Assembly: GCA_018269005.1 (NCBI GenBank)
Contig: JAFDVK010000052.1
Location: 62,001 to 126,000, forward strand
Source of the DNA: Acidobacteriota bacterium
GTDB taxonomy: Bacteria > Acidobacteriota > Blastocatellia > Pyrinomonadales > Pyrinomonadaceae
Direction: 5' to 3'
Length of the DNA: 64,000 nt
In this document: positions 41,323 to 50,222 of the stretch, one piece after another
How positions within the stretch are numbered: position 1 is the stretch's first letter
Layout of the letters: each line of letters opens with the position of its first letter
Program-made: the position numbers and the translations under genes
Notes under the pieces: model-generated
Seen by the model: the letters and a program-made list of their open reading frames with translations, nothing else
What the model was told of the DNA's origin: nothing
Database searches by the model: none

Positions 41323-42652
41323 TATCATCCTTTTTGAACCCGAATTTCTCGAGCCGATACTGCAATGTACGAAATGTCAGGCCGAGGAGTTTGGCCGATC
41401 TTGTTATGTTGTTATCGGTTCGCTCCATTGCCTGCATAATGAGGCTGCGTTCGATCTCCTCGAAATTTATCCCGTCGGCCGGCAGCTTGAAATCCGTGCT
41501 CGCATCAATGGCCGCCGGACGTACGGCATTCGTCATCTCGGGCGGCAGATCGTCGAAAGTAACTGTGTCGTTCTCGCAAAGCAGGATCGACCGCTCGATC
41601 GCCGATTCTAGCTGCCGAACGTTGCCCGGATATGCATATTCGTCGAGGACCTTGCGTGCCGCAGCGTCGATCTTGATCTTGTGGTCTGTGCCGCGAGTAT
41701 GTTTCTTTACAAAGTAATCGATCAGCACCGGAATATCAGTGCGTCGTTCGCGAAGCGGAGGCAGTTCGATCGAGAGAACGTTCAGCCGGTAGTAAAGATC
41801 TTCGCGAAAGCGTTTTTCTTCGACCATGTGGAGCAGGTCGCGGTTCGTCGCGGCAACCACACGCACATCGACGTCGATCTCTTTTACGCCGCCGACACGC
41901 CGTATCTGCTTTTCCTGCAAGGCACGCAGTATCTTTGCCTGGAGTGCGATGTCGAGCTCGCCGATCTCATCCAGGAAAAGCGTGCCGCCGTGTGCGATCT
42001 CGAACAATCCCTTCTTATCCGAGACCGCTCCCGTGAACGAGCCTTTCTCGTGGCCGAACAGCTCGGATTCAAGCAGATTTTCATTTATCGCGGCGCAGTT
42101 CACGGCCTGAAATGTCTCGTTCGCACGCAGGCTGTTCGCGTGGATCGAACGTGCGATCAGCTCTTTTCCCGTTCCGCTTTCGCCGCGTATAAGGACGGTC
42201 GAGTTGGATTTGGCGATCTTCAGGATGAGCTTTTTGACCTTGTCCATCTCGGGCGAAACGGAGACGATCTCGGCGTCGAGCGTCGAAAGCTTTTTCAACG
42301 CTCGCGACACCGTTTCGAGCAGATTCGCGCTGTCGTACGGCTTCTGCAGATACTCGAACGCGCCCAGACGCATCGCATCTACCGCCGAATCGACCGAGCC
42401 GTGTGCCGTCAGCAAAATAACGATGATCGACTTGTCAAAATCGGTAAGGGATTTGAGCAGGTCGAGGCCGCTCATTCCCGTCATCTTCAGGTCGGTGAGA
42501 ACGAGGTCAAAATGCCGATCCGCGACGAACTTCATCGCGGCCTCGCCCGAACTCGCACTCGTTACGTCATAGCCCTCGGCGGATAAGATCTCGTCGAGTA
42601 TCTCTCTTTGATTTTTCTCGTCATCAACGACGAGGATGGATTTTCGAGCCAT
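41288..42652 (-). CDS. NtrC-family response regulator, partner of the adjacent kinase
   Basis: 454 residues. Receiver with phosphoacceptor Asp54 (LTDLKMTG); AAA+ domain with GESGTGKE, contact loop GSFTGA (Ser replacing the usual Ala) and 'GTLFLDEIGE'; Fis-type C-terminal helix-turn-helix 'ERTDNNITRSAKLLGLTFRTLQYRLEKFG'. Sigma-54-dependent activator. The last ten residues (SDEGQAARDES) are translated from the short-period repeat at 41293-41322 and extend beyond where related proteins end. It follows the kinase gene by 56 bp on the same strand, forming a two-component pair. Confidence 0.95.
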   Translation of the reverse strand: MARKSILVVDDEKNQREILDEILSAEGYDVTSASSGEAAMKFVADRHFDLVLTDLKMTGMSGLDLLKSLTDFDKSIIVILLTAHGSVDSAVDAMRLGAFEYLQKPYDSANLLETVSRALKKLSTLDAEIVSVSPEMDKVKKLILKIAKSNSTVLIRGESGTGKELIARSIHANSLRANETFQAVNCAAINENLLESELFGHEKGSFTGAVSDKKGLFEIAHGGTLFLDEIGELDIALQAKILRALQEKQIRRVGGVKEIDVDVRVVAATNRDLLHMVEEKRFREDLYYRLNVLSIELPPLRERRTDIPVLIDYFVKKHTRGTDHKIKIDAAARKVLDEYAYPGNVRQLESAIERSILLCENDTVTFDDLPPEMTNAVRPAAIDASTDFKLPADGINFEEIERSLIMQAMERTDNNITRSAKLLGLTFRTLQYRLEKFGFKKDDSDEGQAARDES

Positions 42653-42708
42653 AGTAAAAAGTTAGTTAAATTCGGAGAAAAATGCGAATTTGGCTGCGTC
42701 GAGCGATC

Positions 42709-44205
42709 TCAATCTTCTCTCGAAGCCGGTATCAGGATCGTAAATGTCGTTCCCTTTTCCAACGTCGATCGGACGTTGATCTCGCCGCCGTGGATGTCCA
42801 CGATCTTTTTGACGATCGCGAGGCCGAGGCCCGTGCCCGTTTCCTTTGTTGAGAAATACGGCTCGAAGATCGCCTCGAGATTTTCCTGCGGAATGCCGCG
42901 GCCCGTATCCGCGATCTCGAAATCAACGGATTTTGCGTCTTCGGACGGCGAGATCCGAATGTTCAGCTTGCCGCCAGTTGCTTCCATCGCCTGCACGGCG
43001 TTGATGAAAAGGTTGTTAAAGACCGACCGAAGGAATTGCGGGTCGCCAATGATCTGCGGTACATTTTCGAGCTCGGAGACCGACACGACAATGCCTTTTT
43101 CCTCGGCTTGGCCTTCGATTATCCGAAGCGAGTCCTCGACAACTTGTCGTGCATCGATCGGCCGCAGGTCCGCGGTGGCCGGCCGTGAATAATTCAAAAA
43201 GTCCGTGATCTGGCGGTTGATCCTCGCAACTTCCTCTTTGAGTTGAAGCGTGAGCTTGTCGAATTTCGCTTTCTTCTCATCTTCCGGCGGGGCGAACTTG
43301 CTTCGCAGATGGTCGAGCGTGAGATTGATGTAATTCAGCGGATTGCGTATCTCGTGGGCGATGGCCGAACCGAGCCGACCGACGACGGCGGACTTTTCGG
43401 CCTGCTGAAGTTTTGCTTCGAGCTCGGTCTTCTTTTCGAGTTCGGCGGTCATCTCGTTGAAATTCGACGCCAGTCGTCCAAGTTCGTCCGTCCGCGTTTC
43501 ATCGACGCGAACACTCAGGTTGCCGTCCGCAACCTCACGGGCGGCGTGCGAAAGATCCGCGATCGGCCGCGTGAATTGAAATACGAGGAGGATCGTGATC
43601 AGCGATGAGATCATCAGAATGCCGAGCGTGTATAAAAGCGGTTGTGCGGCGCGTTCGGTGGCGGCGGTCTTGTCGTTGTAAAGCAGCACCATCACGTACC
43701 AGCGGCCTTTGCTCGTTTCGATCGGAATAGCGTGCGCCTCGCCGTCGTGGCCTGCGTCGCCTGCAGCGGGCCGATTGGGGAATTTCGATATATCGGTGCC
43801 GAGCCGCGTGCCTTCGAGCAGAGGCGGTAAGTCCTTAAGATCGCTTAATTTCCGGTAGATCGTCTCGCCGTTCGGCCCGGCCGTGGGAAGGTTCTCGGGC
43901 GCGAGGCAATCGAAGATTCGCCATTCATTATCAACAACGATGATGTCCTGAATACGGCGTCTTGATTCTTCGTCGAGAAGGGTCTGTCCCGGAAGCTCGA
44001 TCAGGTCGCGAATTCGGTCGGGACTCGTTACGCTGCTGATGCCGACGGCAAATCCTGCAACTATCGCCCTTTCCTGCCGTTCGCGAAGGGAATAATTCTC
44101 CTGCTGAGTGCGCAGATTCAATAGATACTGAACGCCGAGAGTTGTAACCAGCAGGAGGGCGAGGATGATAACAAGGCGTCCGCGAAATGTACTTAGAAAG
44201 GGCAT
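42709..44205 (-). CDS. Membrane sensor histidine kinase (NtrB-like output)
   Basis: 498 residues. Two transmembrane helices (about 8-28 and 190-212) bracket a periplasmic sensor of about 160 residues with no recognised ligand motif. HAMP (about 213-265), HisKA with the phosphorylated His in 'AIAHEIRNPLNYINL', and an HATPase domain with N box (LFINAVQAM), 'DTGRGIP' and 'KETGTGLGLAIVKKIV'. It should phosphorylate the NtrC-type regulator encoded downstream. The signal is unknown. Confidence 0.95.
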   Translation of the reverse strand: MPFLSTFRGRLVIILALLLVTTLGVQYLLNLRTQQENYSLRERQERAIVAGFAVGISSVTSPDRIRDLIELPGQTLLDEESRRRIQDIIVVDNEWRIFDCLAPENLPTAGPNGETIYRKLSDLKDLPPLLEGTRLGTDISKFPNRPAAGDAGHDGEAHAIPIETSKGRWYVMVLLYNDKTAATERAAQPLLYTLGILMISSLITILLVFQFTRPIADLSHAAREVADGNLSVRVDETRTDELGRLASNFNEMTAELEKKTELEAKLQQAEKSAVVGRLGSAIAHEIRNPLNYINLTLDHLRSKFAPPEDEKKAKFDKLTLQLKEEVARINRQITDFLNYSRPATADLRPIDARQVVEDSLRIIEGQAEEKGIVVSVSELENVPQIIGDPQFLRSVFNNLFINAVQAMEATGGKLNIRISPSEDAKSVDFEIADTGRGIPQENLEAIFEPYFSTKETGTGLGLAIVKKIVDIHGGEINVRSTLEKGTTFTILIPASRED

Positions 44206-44390
44206 ATCGAGCCTTAAATAGCCAGGATCCTTATAGCTGCGAGCAAAAGTACTTGCAAAGGAGAGTTTCTGAATGTTAAGCTATTGCTTAGTTTGTACGC
44301 AAACTTGGGTCGCCTCAAGGCGCGTTGGCAGACCCTCCCGAAACACACACAATTCTTTTTTCTCTCTTCGTATTCAAGGCTTTGAGGTTT

Positions 44391-46013
44391 ATGTCCCTAC
44401 GAAAAGTTGCTTTCCAGTCGCTAGTTAGTTGTCTTGCGGCCCTGGTTCTGTTTTCCGCTGCAGTGATGGCTCAGAAGAAGCCAAAGGCTTCGTCCAAGCC
44501 CAAGGCAACTGCGGCAAAGTCATCGAAGACCACGTCGAAGTCTTCGCATACCAGCAAGAAGGACTCGAAAGCTTCAAAACAGAAGGCGACCGCAAAGAAG
44601 GACGACAAGAAGAGCAAGAACAAACACGACAAGGCTTCGGCCAAGCGTGATCGGGATGACGACAGAGCGTCGTCCAAGAAAGGTTCAAAAGCGGATCGAA
44701 AACGTGAATCGGCCGAGCGAAGACGTCGCGAGGCTGAGCGCCGTGCCGCAGAATTGGCAGAACGCCGCCGCCGCGAGGCCGCGGCCCGTGAGGCTCGCGA
44801 GAGGAAACTCGCCTTTGAACGCGGCCTCCGCACCGAGACCGTCGCGAACATCGCCGCGGACAATACCGATGGCGAAGACCTTAACGTCCGACGCATCGCC
44901 GTAAACGCACTCGGCGGGCATGCCGGTTCAGTGGTCGTGATGGAAGCCCAGACGGGCAAGGTCCTGACCATCGTAAATCAGGATTGGGCGGTTCGGTCGA
45001 GCATAAAGCCTTGCTCGACGATCAAACTCGTGACGGGCGTCGGCGGCGTGAATGAAGGGATCATCGACAAGACCGATGGCTCGATCGAGAACGTTACCAC
45101 CAGCCGCCAACTCGATGACGCGGTCGCATATTCTGACAACGGATATTTTCAACGTGTCGGCAAGATCCTCGGCAACGAGAAGATGATCGAGTATGCACGC
45201 GATCTCGGCCTCGGGCAGCTAACCGGCATCAATCTCGAGGGCGAGACGGCCGGCAGGCTTGCGATAGGCAACAACAACGCACGCATCTATTCGCACGGCG
45301 ATGATTTCGAAGTCAGCACAATTCAACTCGCCGTGATGGCATCTGCGATCACCAACGGCGGGCATCGCGTCCAGCCGCGCATTCCGCGAAACTCGACCGA
45401 GAAGGTGCGTTTCCAGCCGTTCTATAAGGCGAACGTCGATCTGCCGCAAACGAACGTCCGCCGCGTCATTCCCGGAATGATGGGGGCCGCCGAATACGGC
45501 ACTGCCCGCCGCGGAATGGATCAGGATCTCGGCGTTGCCGGTAAGACCGGTTCGTGCATCGATAAGGGTTCTTGGGTCGGCCTGTTTACGTCTGTCGCAC
45601 CGATCGAGCAGCCAAAATATGCGATCGCCGTCATAACTCGGGGCCAGAGCGAACGCGGCCGCTACGCCGCTGGCATCGCCGCTCAGATCTACCACGCTCT
45701 TGCCGGCACGATCACACGCACCGATCGTAACCTTGCCCAAACGGAATTTCATATCCTGCCGAAAAATGTGGCCGCTGCCAAGAAGGTCGTCATTAACGAC
45801 GATGATTCTGACGACAGCGACAGCGTCGATACGATGCAGACACAGCCGGATGGCCGAAATGTGATCATTGTCGGTAACGCCGAACGCGAATCGGCCAAGC
45901 CTGAAAAGCTCGTCAAGCGCACCGGCGACTCCAAGCCGCTCTTTGCACCCGTTATAATCACTCCTGAAGAGGCTGCAAAGCAGAAGCGCGAGCGTCTCGC
46001 CAACCCGCAATAA
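44391..46013 (+). CDS. Penicillin-binding transpeptidase with a basic, Lys-rich linker
   Basis: About 540 residues from the ATG at 44391; the frame opens at 44325. Signal or anchor segment (1-28), then about 120 residues made mostly of Lys, Ser, Arg, Ala and Glu. The transpeptidase domain follows with SxxK (STIK), SxN (SDN in 'VAYSDNGYF') and KTG (AGKTGSC), so the active site is intact. It would crosslink peptidoglycan or act as a D,D-peptidase. It lacks the PBP dimerisation and transglycosylase domains. The C-terminal 80 residues are acidic then mixed. It stands alone, divergent from the sensor kinase. Confidence 0.87.
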   Translation: MSLRKVAFQSLVSCLAALVLFSAAVMAQKKPKASSKPKATAAKSSKTTSKSSHTSKKDSKASKQKATAKKDDKKSKNKHDKASAKRDRDDDRASSKKGSKADRKRESAERRRREAERRAAELAERRRREAAAREARERKLAFERGLRTETVANIAADNTDGEDLNVRRIAVNALGGHAGSVVVMEAQTGKVLTIVNQDWAVRSSIKPCSTIKLVTGVGGVNEGIIDKTDGSIENVTTSRQLDDAVAYSDNGYFQRVGKILGNEKMIEYARDLGLGQLTGINLEGETAGRLAIGNNNARIYSHGDDFEVSTIQLAVMASAITNGGHRVQPRIPRNSTEKVRFQPFYKANVDLPQTNVRRVIPGMMGAAEYGTARRGMDQDLGVAGKTGSCIDKGSWVGLFTSVAPIEQPKYAIAVITRGQSERGRYAAGIAAQIYHALAGTITRTDRNLAQTEFHILPKNVAAAKKVVINDDDSDDSDSVDTMQTQPDGRNVIIVGNAERESAKPEKLVKRTGDSKPLFAPVIITPEEAAKQKRERLANPQ

Positions 46014-46382
46014 AGACTGAGCCCCGACGGCTCGCGGCTTTGCGGGAGCGAATTTCATCGTCGGTTCTCGGATCCGAAATTTCAAATTTCAAATCTCAGA
46101 TCTCAGATCTCAGATCTCACATCCCAGATCTCGGTTCCCCGCTCACGAACCCAGTCGCTATCGCTCCCGGTTCTGACAGATCGTGCATTCCGTGCAGATC
46201 GTGCAAATCGTGCAAATCGTGCACTTTGATACATTTTGTGCGGTTTGATACGTTTTGTGCGGAATGTGCTTCTAATGGATGTGGCGTTTGGCTATGATGA
46301 GAACACGGTCGAGCCGGCCGTTGGTTCTTTGAAATGATGTTGATGGTTGATGACTGACGGTTGACGGCAGTTAGCTATTGGC

Positions 46383-46445
46383 GGAGCTAAAGCTCCCCTC
46401 CTTACGAAGGAGGGGTGGCAGCCGCCTCGGCTGACGGGGTGGTTC
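46383..46445. repeat. GGAGGGG-hairpin intergenic repeat
   Basis: Cctcctt-acg-aaggagg forms a strong hairpin, followed by 'ggcagccgcctcggctgacgggg'. A related arrangement occurs, inverted, at 47350-47400 ('cccctcctcgggcaggagggg' with a 'ggccttcggcc' hairpin). Such elements are common between genes in several phyla; their mobility is unknown. Confidence 0.65.
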
Positions 46446-46804
46446 TCTTTTTCGAAAATTGCGTCCTTCACGGCTACACCAAAGAGAAAACGCAAAGGCC
46501 GCAAAGCAAAACCCCGCAAAGGCCGCAAAGGCCGCAGAGAGCAGAGGTAAGACATTTCTAAATCTAAGATTCGAAATTTGAAGTGTGAGATTTCAGATTT
46601 CAGATTTCAGATTTGAGATTTGAGATTGATCAGGCTTTCCGATTCCTTTCTTCGTGGCTGCCTCTTCCCTTTGCGAACTTTGCATCTCCTTTGCGTTCTT
46701 TGCGTTTACGATCTTGTTTGAAAACGCAAAGGTCGCGAAGCGAAACCTCGCAAAGTCCGCAAAGGTTAGCATCTCGAATTTCAAATTTCAGATTTGAGCC
46801 TCTA

Positions 46805-47065
46805 GTTTGCCGCCGACGTAGGGGACGCGAGATCATAGCCCAGGGTAAGGCCGTCGCGGCCACCACCCTGGGTTATCGTGGGCAAAACAACCTCGGAGCG
46901 TGCGGAGCACGCGACAGAGACATGTCGGCGGCAAGCCGCCTCCGGGAATTCGTTTGCCGCCGTCACCCACGCCGTAAACGACGTGGCTAAGCGAAGCCAT
47001 TGGCGGCGAGCCGCCTCCGAGGTTGGTTTTGGGCCACGGTTCCACGGCATAAATGCCGTGGCAAC
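46805..47065. repeat. Modular array of six short hairpins
   Basis: Successive palindromes, each about 15-30 bp, are: ccagggtaaggccgtcgcgg with its far arm ccaccctgg; cgtgcggagcacg; ggcggcaagccgcc; the 'cacccacgccgtaaacgacgtgg' pair; ggcggcgagccgcc; and ccacggcataaatgccgtgg. Between them are short unpaired words. Frames through it read glycine/proline-rich peptides without starts. Confidence 0.72.
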
Positions 47066-47103
47066 CGGCGGGAAGTTGCGTTGAATGTTACGCCCTTACT
47101 AAC

Positions 47104-47126
47104 GTGCGGGTTTCTGCAATACTGAC
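47104..47126. repeat. 23-bp direct repeat, unit 1
   Basis: 'tgcgggtttctgcaatactg' followed by accg at 47104-47127 is repeated with two changes at 47326-47349 ('tgcgggcttctgcaatgctg' then accg). Each is followed within 100 bp by CGGTTCTGAC. This spacing suggests the two ends or two copies of one repeat element. Confidence 0.6.
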
Positions 47127-47326
47127 CGCCCGCTCACGCAGGCGGTTCTGACTGAGGCCTTTGTGGTCTTTGCGTCTTCTCTTTGCGTTCTTTGCGGTTT
47201 TCTCTTGTTGGATAAAAACGCAAAGGAAACAGGGAGTTACCTACAGCCATCAGCTATCAGCCATCAGCTGTCAGCTGAGAGCAATCAGCCGACACGACGT
47301 TTGAAAACCTAACGGTTGCGGGCTTC

Positions 47327-47349
47327 TGCAATGCTGACCGAGCGGCTGC
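47327..47349. repeat. 23-bp direct repeat, unit 2
   Basis: The second copy of the unit at 47104, followed by the inverted GGAGGGG hairpin block and CGGTTCTGAC at 47401. Confidence 0.6.
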
Positions 47350-47497
47350 TCCCTCCACCCCGGCCTTCGGCCACCCCTCCTCGGGCAGGAGGGGAACTGG
47401 CGGTTCTGACGTGATGCGGACTAGGGCGTCCGCCGCTCCGATGCCGGCGGTTCTGACAAGAGGCCATTGGGCGTGGTAAAACTAATCAGAGAGAGAA

Positions 47498-48745
47498 ATG
47501 CTTTACGTTTCACAGCTCGTCGGGCGTCCTGTCTTTGACAAGAGCAACGACAAGATCGCGGTCATACACGACATCATCGTCCGTTATGGCCGGGATGATT
47601 ATCCGCCGCTTGTCGGGTTGGTGGCGCGCTATCGCCGCAGGAATTTCTTCCTTCCGCGGCAGAATGTTGCCGAACTTTCTTCGCATGGAGCGAAGATGCG
47701 GCTTGCGGTGCTCGACCTTACGCCGTTCATCCGCCGGGAAGGCGAAGTGCTGCTGCGAAAGGATGTGCTTGATAATCAGCTGATCGATGTTGACGGCAAG
47801 CGTGTCGTTCGCGTGAATGATGTTCAGTTGATCGAAACCGGCCACGTTTGGCGTGTTACGGGTGCGGACGTGACGTTTCAGGGATTTGTGCGGCGGCTGA
47901 TGCCGCAGGGATTCTTCGGCAGCGACAGGCCGGTCGAGGTGATCGATTGGGCGGACGTCGGGTATCTCGCGACCGACACGACGACCGTCACAGTACAGCT
48001 GAAGTCATCGAAAGACAAACTTTCGCGGCTTCATCCGGTCGAGATCGCACAGCTTGCCGAGACGCTTTCGCCGATCCACCGAACTGAGGTCGTTGAGAGC
48101 CTTGATGACGAGATCGCCGCCGACACGCTCGAGGAAATGTCCACCGAGGCACAGGCACGCATTCTCGAAGACCTCGACGAAGAGCGTGCCGCGGACATTC
48201 TCGAAGAGATGTCGCCTGACGATGCCGTTGACGTTCTCGACGAGATGGACGACGAGAAGAGCGAGCAGCTTTTCGCCTTGATGGAAGAGGACGAAAAGGC
48301 CGACGTCGCCGAGTTGATGGCGTTCGAACACGATACGGCCGGCGGATTGATGACGACGGAATTCGTGCATCTGGCCCGTGACCTGACGGTCGCCGAGGCG
48401 ATAGTTTCGCTTCGCGGAATGGCCGAGACGCCGAATATGATCTATTACCTCTACGTCGTCGAATCGGCGGACAGCTGGAAGATCTGCGGCTTGATCAGCC
48501 TGCGTTCACTGATCCTTGCCGATCCGACGAAGAAGCTTTCGGAGGTTATGCGAACCGATTTTCGGAGCGCTCACCCGTCGGATTCTGCGCTCGATGCCGC
48601 GCAGATGATCGCCGAATACAACCTTCTTGCACTTCCTGTCGTCGATGATGAAGGCGACATCGCGGGCATCATCACGGTCGATGATGCGATGGAGATACTT
48701 TTGCCGCGTAACCTCGAAAGCCGCTTGCCGCGTTTGTTCGGATAG
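47498..48745 (+). CDS. MgtE-N plus CBS-pair protein with PRC-barrel-like N-terminus, no channel domain
   Basis: 415 residues. Residues 1-160 resemble one or two PRC-barrel units ('YVSQLVGRPVFDKSNDKIAVI', 'DNQLIDVDGKRVVRVNDVQL'). Residues about 175-290 form an MgtE N-terminal superhelix with repeats 'DEERAADILEEMSPDDAVDVL'. A CBS pair follows (about 295-410: 'TTEFVHLARDLTVAEAI', 'SEVMRTDFRSAHPSDSALDAAQMI'). The transmembrane magnesium channel of MgtE is absent, so this is probably a soluble sensor of magnesium, adenosine nucleotides or membrane charge. GAGAGAG precedes the ATG. It forms a unit with the TlpA-like gene 11 bp downstream. Confidence 0.88.
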   Translation: MLYVSQLVGRPVFDKSNDKIAVIHDIIVRYGRDDYPPLVGLVARYRRRNFFLPRQNVAELSSHGAKMRLAVLDLTPFIRREGEVLLRKDVLDNQLIDVDGKRVVRVNDVQLIETGHVWRVTGADVTFQGFVRRLMPQGFFGSDRPVEVIDWADVGYLATDTTTVTVQLKSSKDKLSRLHPVEIAQLAETLSPIHRTEVVESLDDEIAADTLEEMSTEAQARILEDLDEERAADILEEMSPDDAVDVLDEMDDEKSEQLFALMEEDEKADVAELMAFEHDTAGGLMTTEFVHLARDLTVAEAIVSLRGMAETPNMIYYLYVVESADSWKICGLISLRSLILADPTKKLSEVMRTDFRSAHPSDSALDAAQMIAEYNLLALPVVDDEGDIAGIITVDDAMEILLPRNLESRLPRLFG

Positions 48746-48756
48746 TGTTTTTTAGA

Positions 48757-49638
48757 ATGAGATCGAACCGTTTTTTATTGATATTGGCTCTGGTTATCTT
48801 CGCTGCCGGTGCGTTCGCACAAGGGAATGTCCCAGTAAAACGCGTCGGCCCGAAGGTCTTGAAGATCGATGCTGCGGGCCTGAAACGGATCATGCGTCCG
48901 ACGAATCGCCCAATGGTAATAAATTTTTGGGCGACGTGGTGCGACCCCTGCCGCGATGAATTTCCGGAACTCGTCAAGCTCCATCAAAAGTATCGTGCAG
49001 ACGTTGATTTCATAACGGTCTCGCTCGACTATCTTTCCGAGATCGACCGCGACGTTCCAAAATTCCTTGCTGAAATGCACTCAGAGATGCCGGCGTATCT
49101 GCTAAAGACAAAGGATGAGGCCGAGGACAACGAAGCCTACAGAAGCGTCAGCGACAAGTGGGCGGGCAATCTGCCGCTTACGATCCTAAAGGACGTACGA
49201 GGATTTACGCTTTACGAGCGGAATGGCCGATTTCGGACCGAGACGCTCGAGGCGGAGATAAAGAAGGCGATCGACCTTGCGCAGGCACCGGTCTACACCG
49301 TTATCGAATTCGTGAAATTTAAGAACGGCAATACGAAGCAGGCAGAGTATTTTTACGAGAACAATTGGAAGCTGTATCGCGAGGAAGCGAAAAAGCGGAA
49401 TGTTATCGCGTCGTTCGATATGCTGCCGGCGGACCCTGAAGCTGAGGGGAAATTCGACCTGATGCTGATAACCCGTTATCGAGGGAAAGAGCAGTTCGAT
49501 AATTCGGAGAAAGGGTTCGAACCGATCTTGAAGACCTTGCGCCCGAACGGCCCCGCGTTGCTCGATGCCGTAAAACCGGACGAGTTTCGCGAGACCGTCT
49601 TTATTTATCGGGGACGGGAATTGCCGGCGGTCAAATGA
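48757..49638 (+). CDS. Secreted TlpA-like thioredoxin with extra C-terminal domain
   Basis: About 293 residues from the ATG at 48757; a GTG at 48745 overlapping the previous stop is the alternative. Signal peptide (1-21). The thioredoxin domain (about 40-165) has CxxC at Cys62 and Cys65 (WATWCDPCRDEFPEL). The C-terminal 110 residues ('APVYTVIEFVKFKNGNTKQA ... YFYENNWKLYREEAKKRN') look like a NIPSNAP/EthD-type ferredoxin-like barrel domain. TlpA-type proteins reduce disulfides in the periplasm. The combination with such a domain is uncommon. Confidence 0.85.
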   Translation: MRSNRFLLILALVIFAAGAFAQGNVPVKRVGPKVLKIDAAGLKRIMRPTNRPMVINFWATWCDPCRDEFPELVKLHQKYRADVDFITVSLDYLSEIDRDVPKFLAEMHSEMPAYLLKTKDEAEDNEAYRSVSDKWAGNLPLTILKDVRGFTLYERNGRFRTETLEAEIKKAIDLAQAPVYTVIEFVKFKNGNTKQAEYFYENNWKLYREEAKKRNVIASFDMLPADPEAEGKFDLMLITRYRGKEQFDNSEKGFEPILKTLRPNGPALLDAVKPDEFRETVFIYRGRELPAVK

Positions 49639-49650
49639 CGCTGCCGTCGG

Positions 49651-50016
49651 CTATTCGAGTTCCAGGATCACACCCGTGTTCTCAAAATTATAGACCTCGA
49701 GCTTTGCCTTTGCTCCGGCCTTTTCGAACTCATAGAAGTGTGAAGTGTCGCGGAGATCGGGTTGAGCCGATAGCTTCCAGCCGTTCTTTTCGAGAGCCTT
49801 GACGAATGCCTCGCCAACGGCCATTTTGTCAGCCTTGAGAGCGACCTTGAGCTTCGTTGCGGAGCTTTCCCAGACAATTGCGTTGTCCTTTACAGGCAGA
49901 TCCATTTTGTCCCAAGGCGCTGTGATCGGGACGGCCGTAACACTTGGGTTCCAACAAGCAGAGACCGTGAGAGCGATCATCGCGAGAGTGATGACCATAA
50001 CAAAAGGTTTTTTCAT
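49651..50016 (-). CDS. Small lipoprotein of unknown function
   Basis: About 121 residues from the ATG at 50016, with GGAGG a few bases upstream. The lipobox is LTVSAC. The mature part has an alpha/beta pattern with 'GEAFVKALEKNGWKL' and 'FYEFEKAGAKAKLEV'. No family is recognised. It converges on the TlpA-like gene and is divergent from purL. Confidence 0.77.
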   Translation of the reverse strand: MKKPFVMVITLAMIALTVSACWNPSVTAVPITAPWDKMDLPVKDNAIVWESSATKLKVALKADKMAVGEAFVKALEKNGWKLSAQPDLRDTSHFYEFEKAGAKAKLEVYNFENTGVILELE

Positions 50017-50222
50017 CCATTCCTCCAAATTGTTGTGATGTAAGGCGTTTATGCCTATTCGGTCGTTAGGAGCGAAGTGTAGCAAAAGTTTGGTGCAGCA
50101 CAAAGCGGGGCGGCCGCCGCGTCGCCGGTGCTCGATATATCGCACCTGAGCGGATCGACATTCGATACCTGAACGCGTTAAAGTATCTGTTTTATTTTTA
50201 ACCGCGGAAGCAGGCCTAATAG

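Larger units (their letters stand above)
46014..47497. other. 1.48-kb noncoding interval packed with short repeats and hairpins
   Basis: No credible gene is present; short frames are out of frame with one another and have no start signals. From left to right: 7-bp units of aaatctc/agatctc type (46078-46134); 10-bp 'atcgtgcaa' units (46172-46270); a hairpin block (46383-46445); 'cgcaaaggc' units (46490-46545 and, mirrored, 46670-46760 and 47160-47225); 'gatttcag' units (46585-46625); the hairpin array at 46805-47065; 'atcagcc' units (47245-47290). The motif CGGTTCTGAC occurs four times (46168, 47143, 47401, 47448). Confidence 0.8.

Noticed and set aside
41681-42586. Long plus-strand frame opposite the NtrC-type gene
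   Set aside because: Antisense of a well-supported regulator; no start context or family motif.
46060-46640. Possible CRISPR array
   Set aside because: Repeat units are 7-10 bp and contiguous with no unique spacers of uniform length, and no cas gene is near.
46802-47050. Gly/Pro-rich minus-strand frame across the hairpin array
   Set aside because: The frame follows palindromic modules, has no ribosome site and is overlapped by other frames of equal quality.
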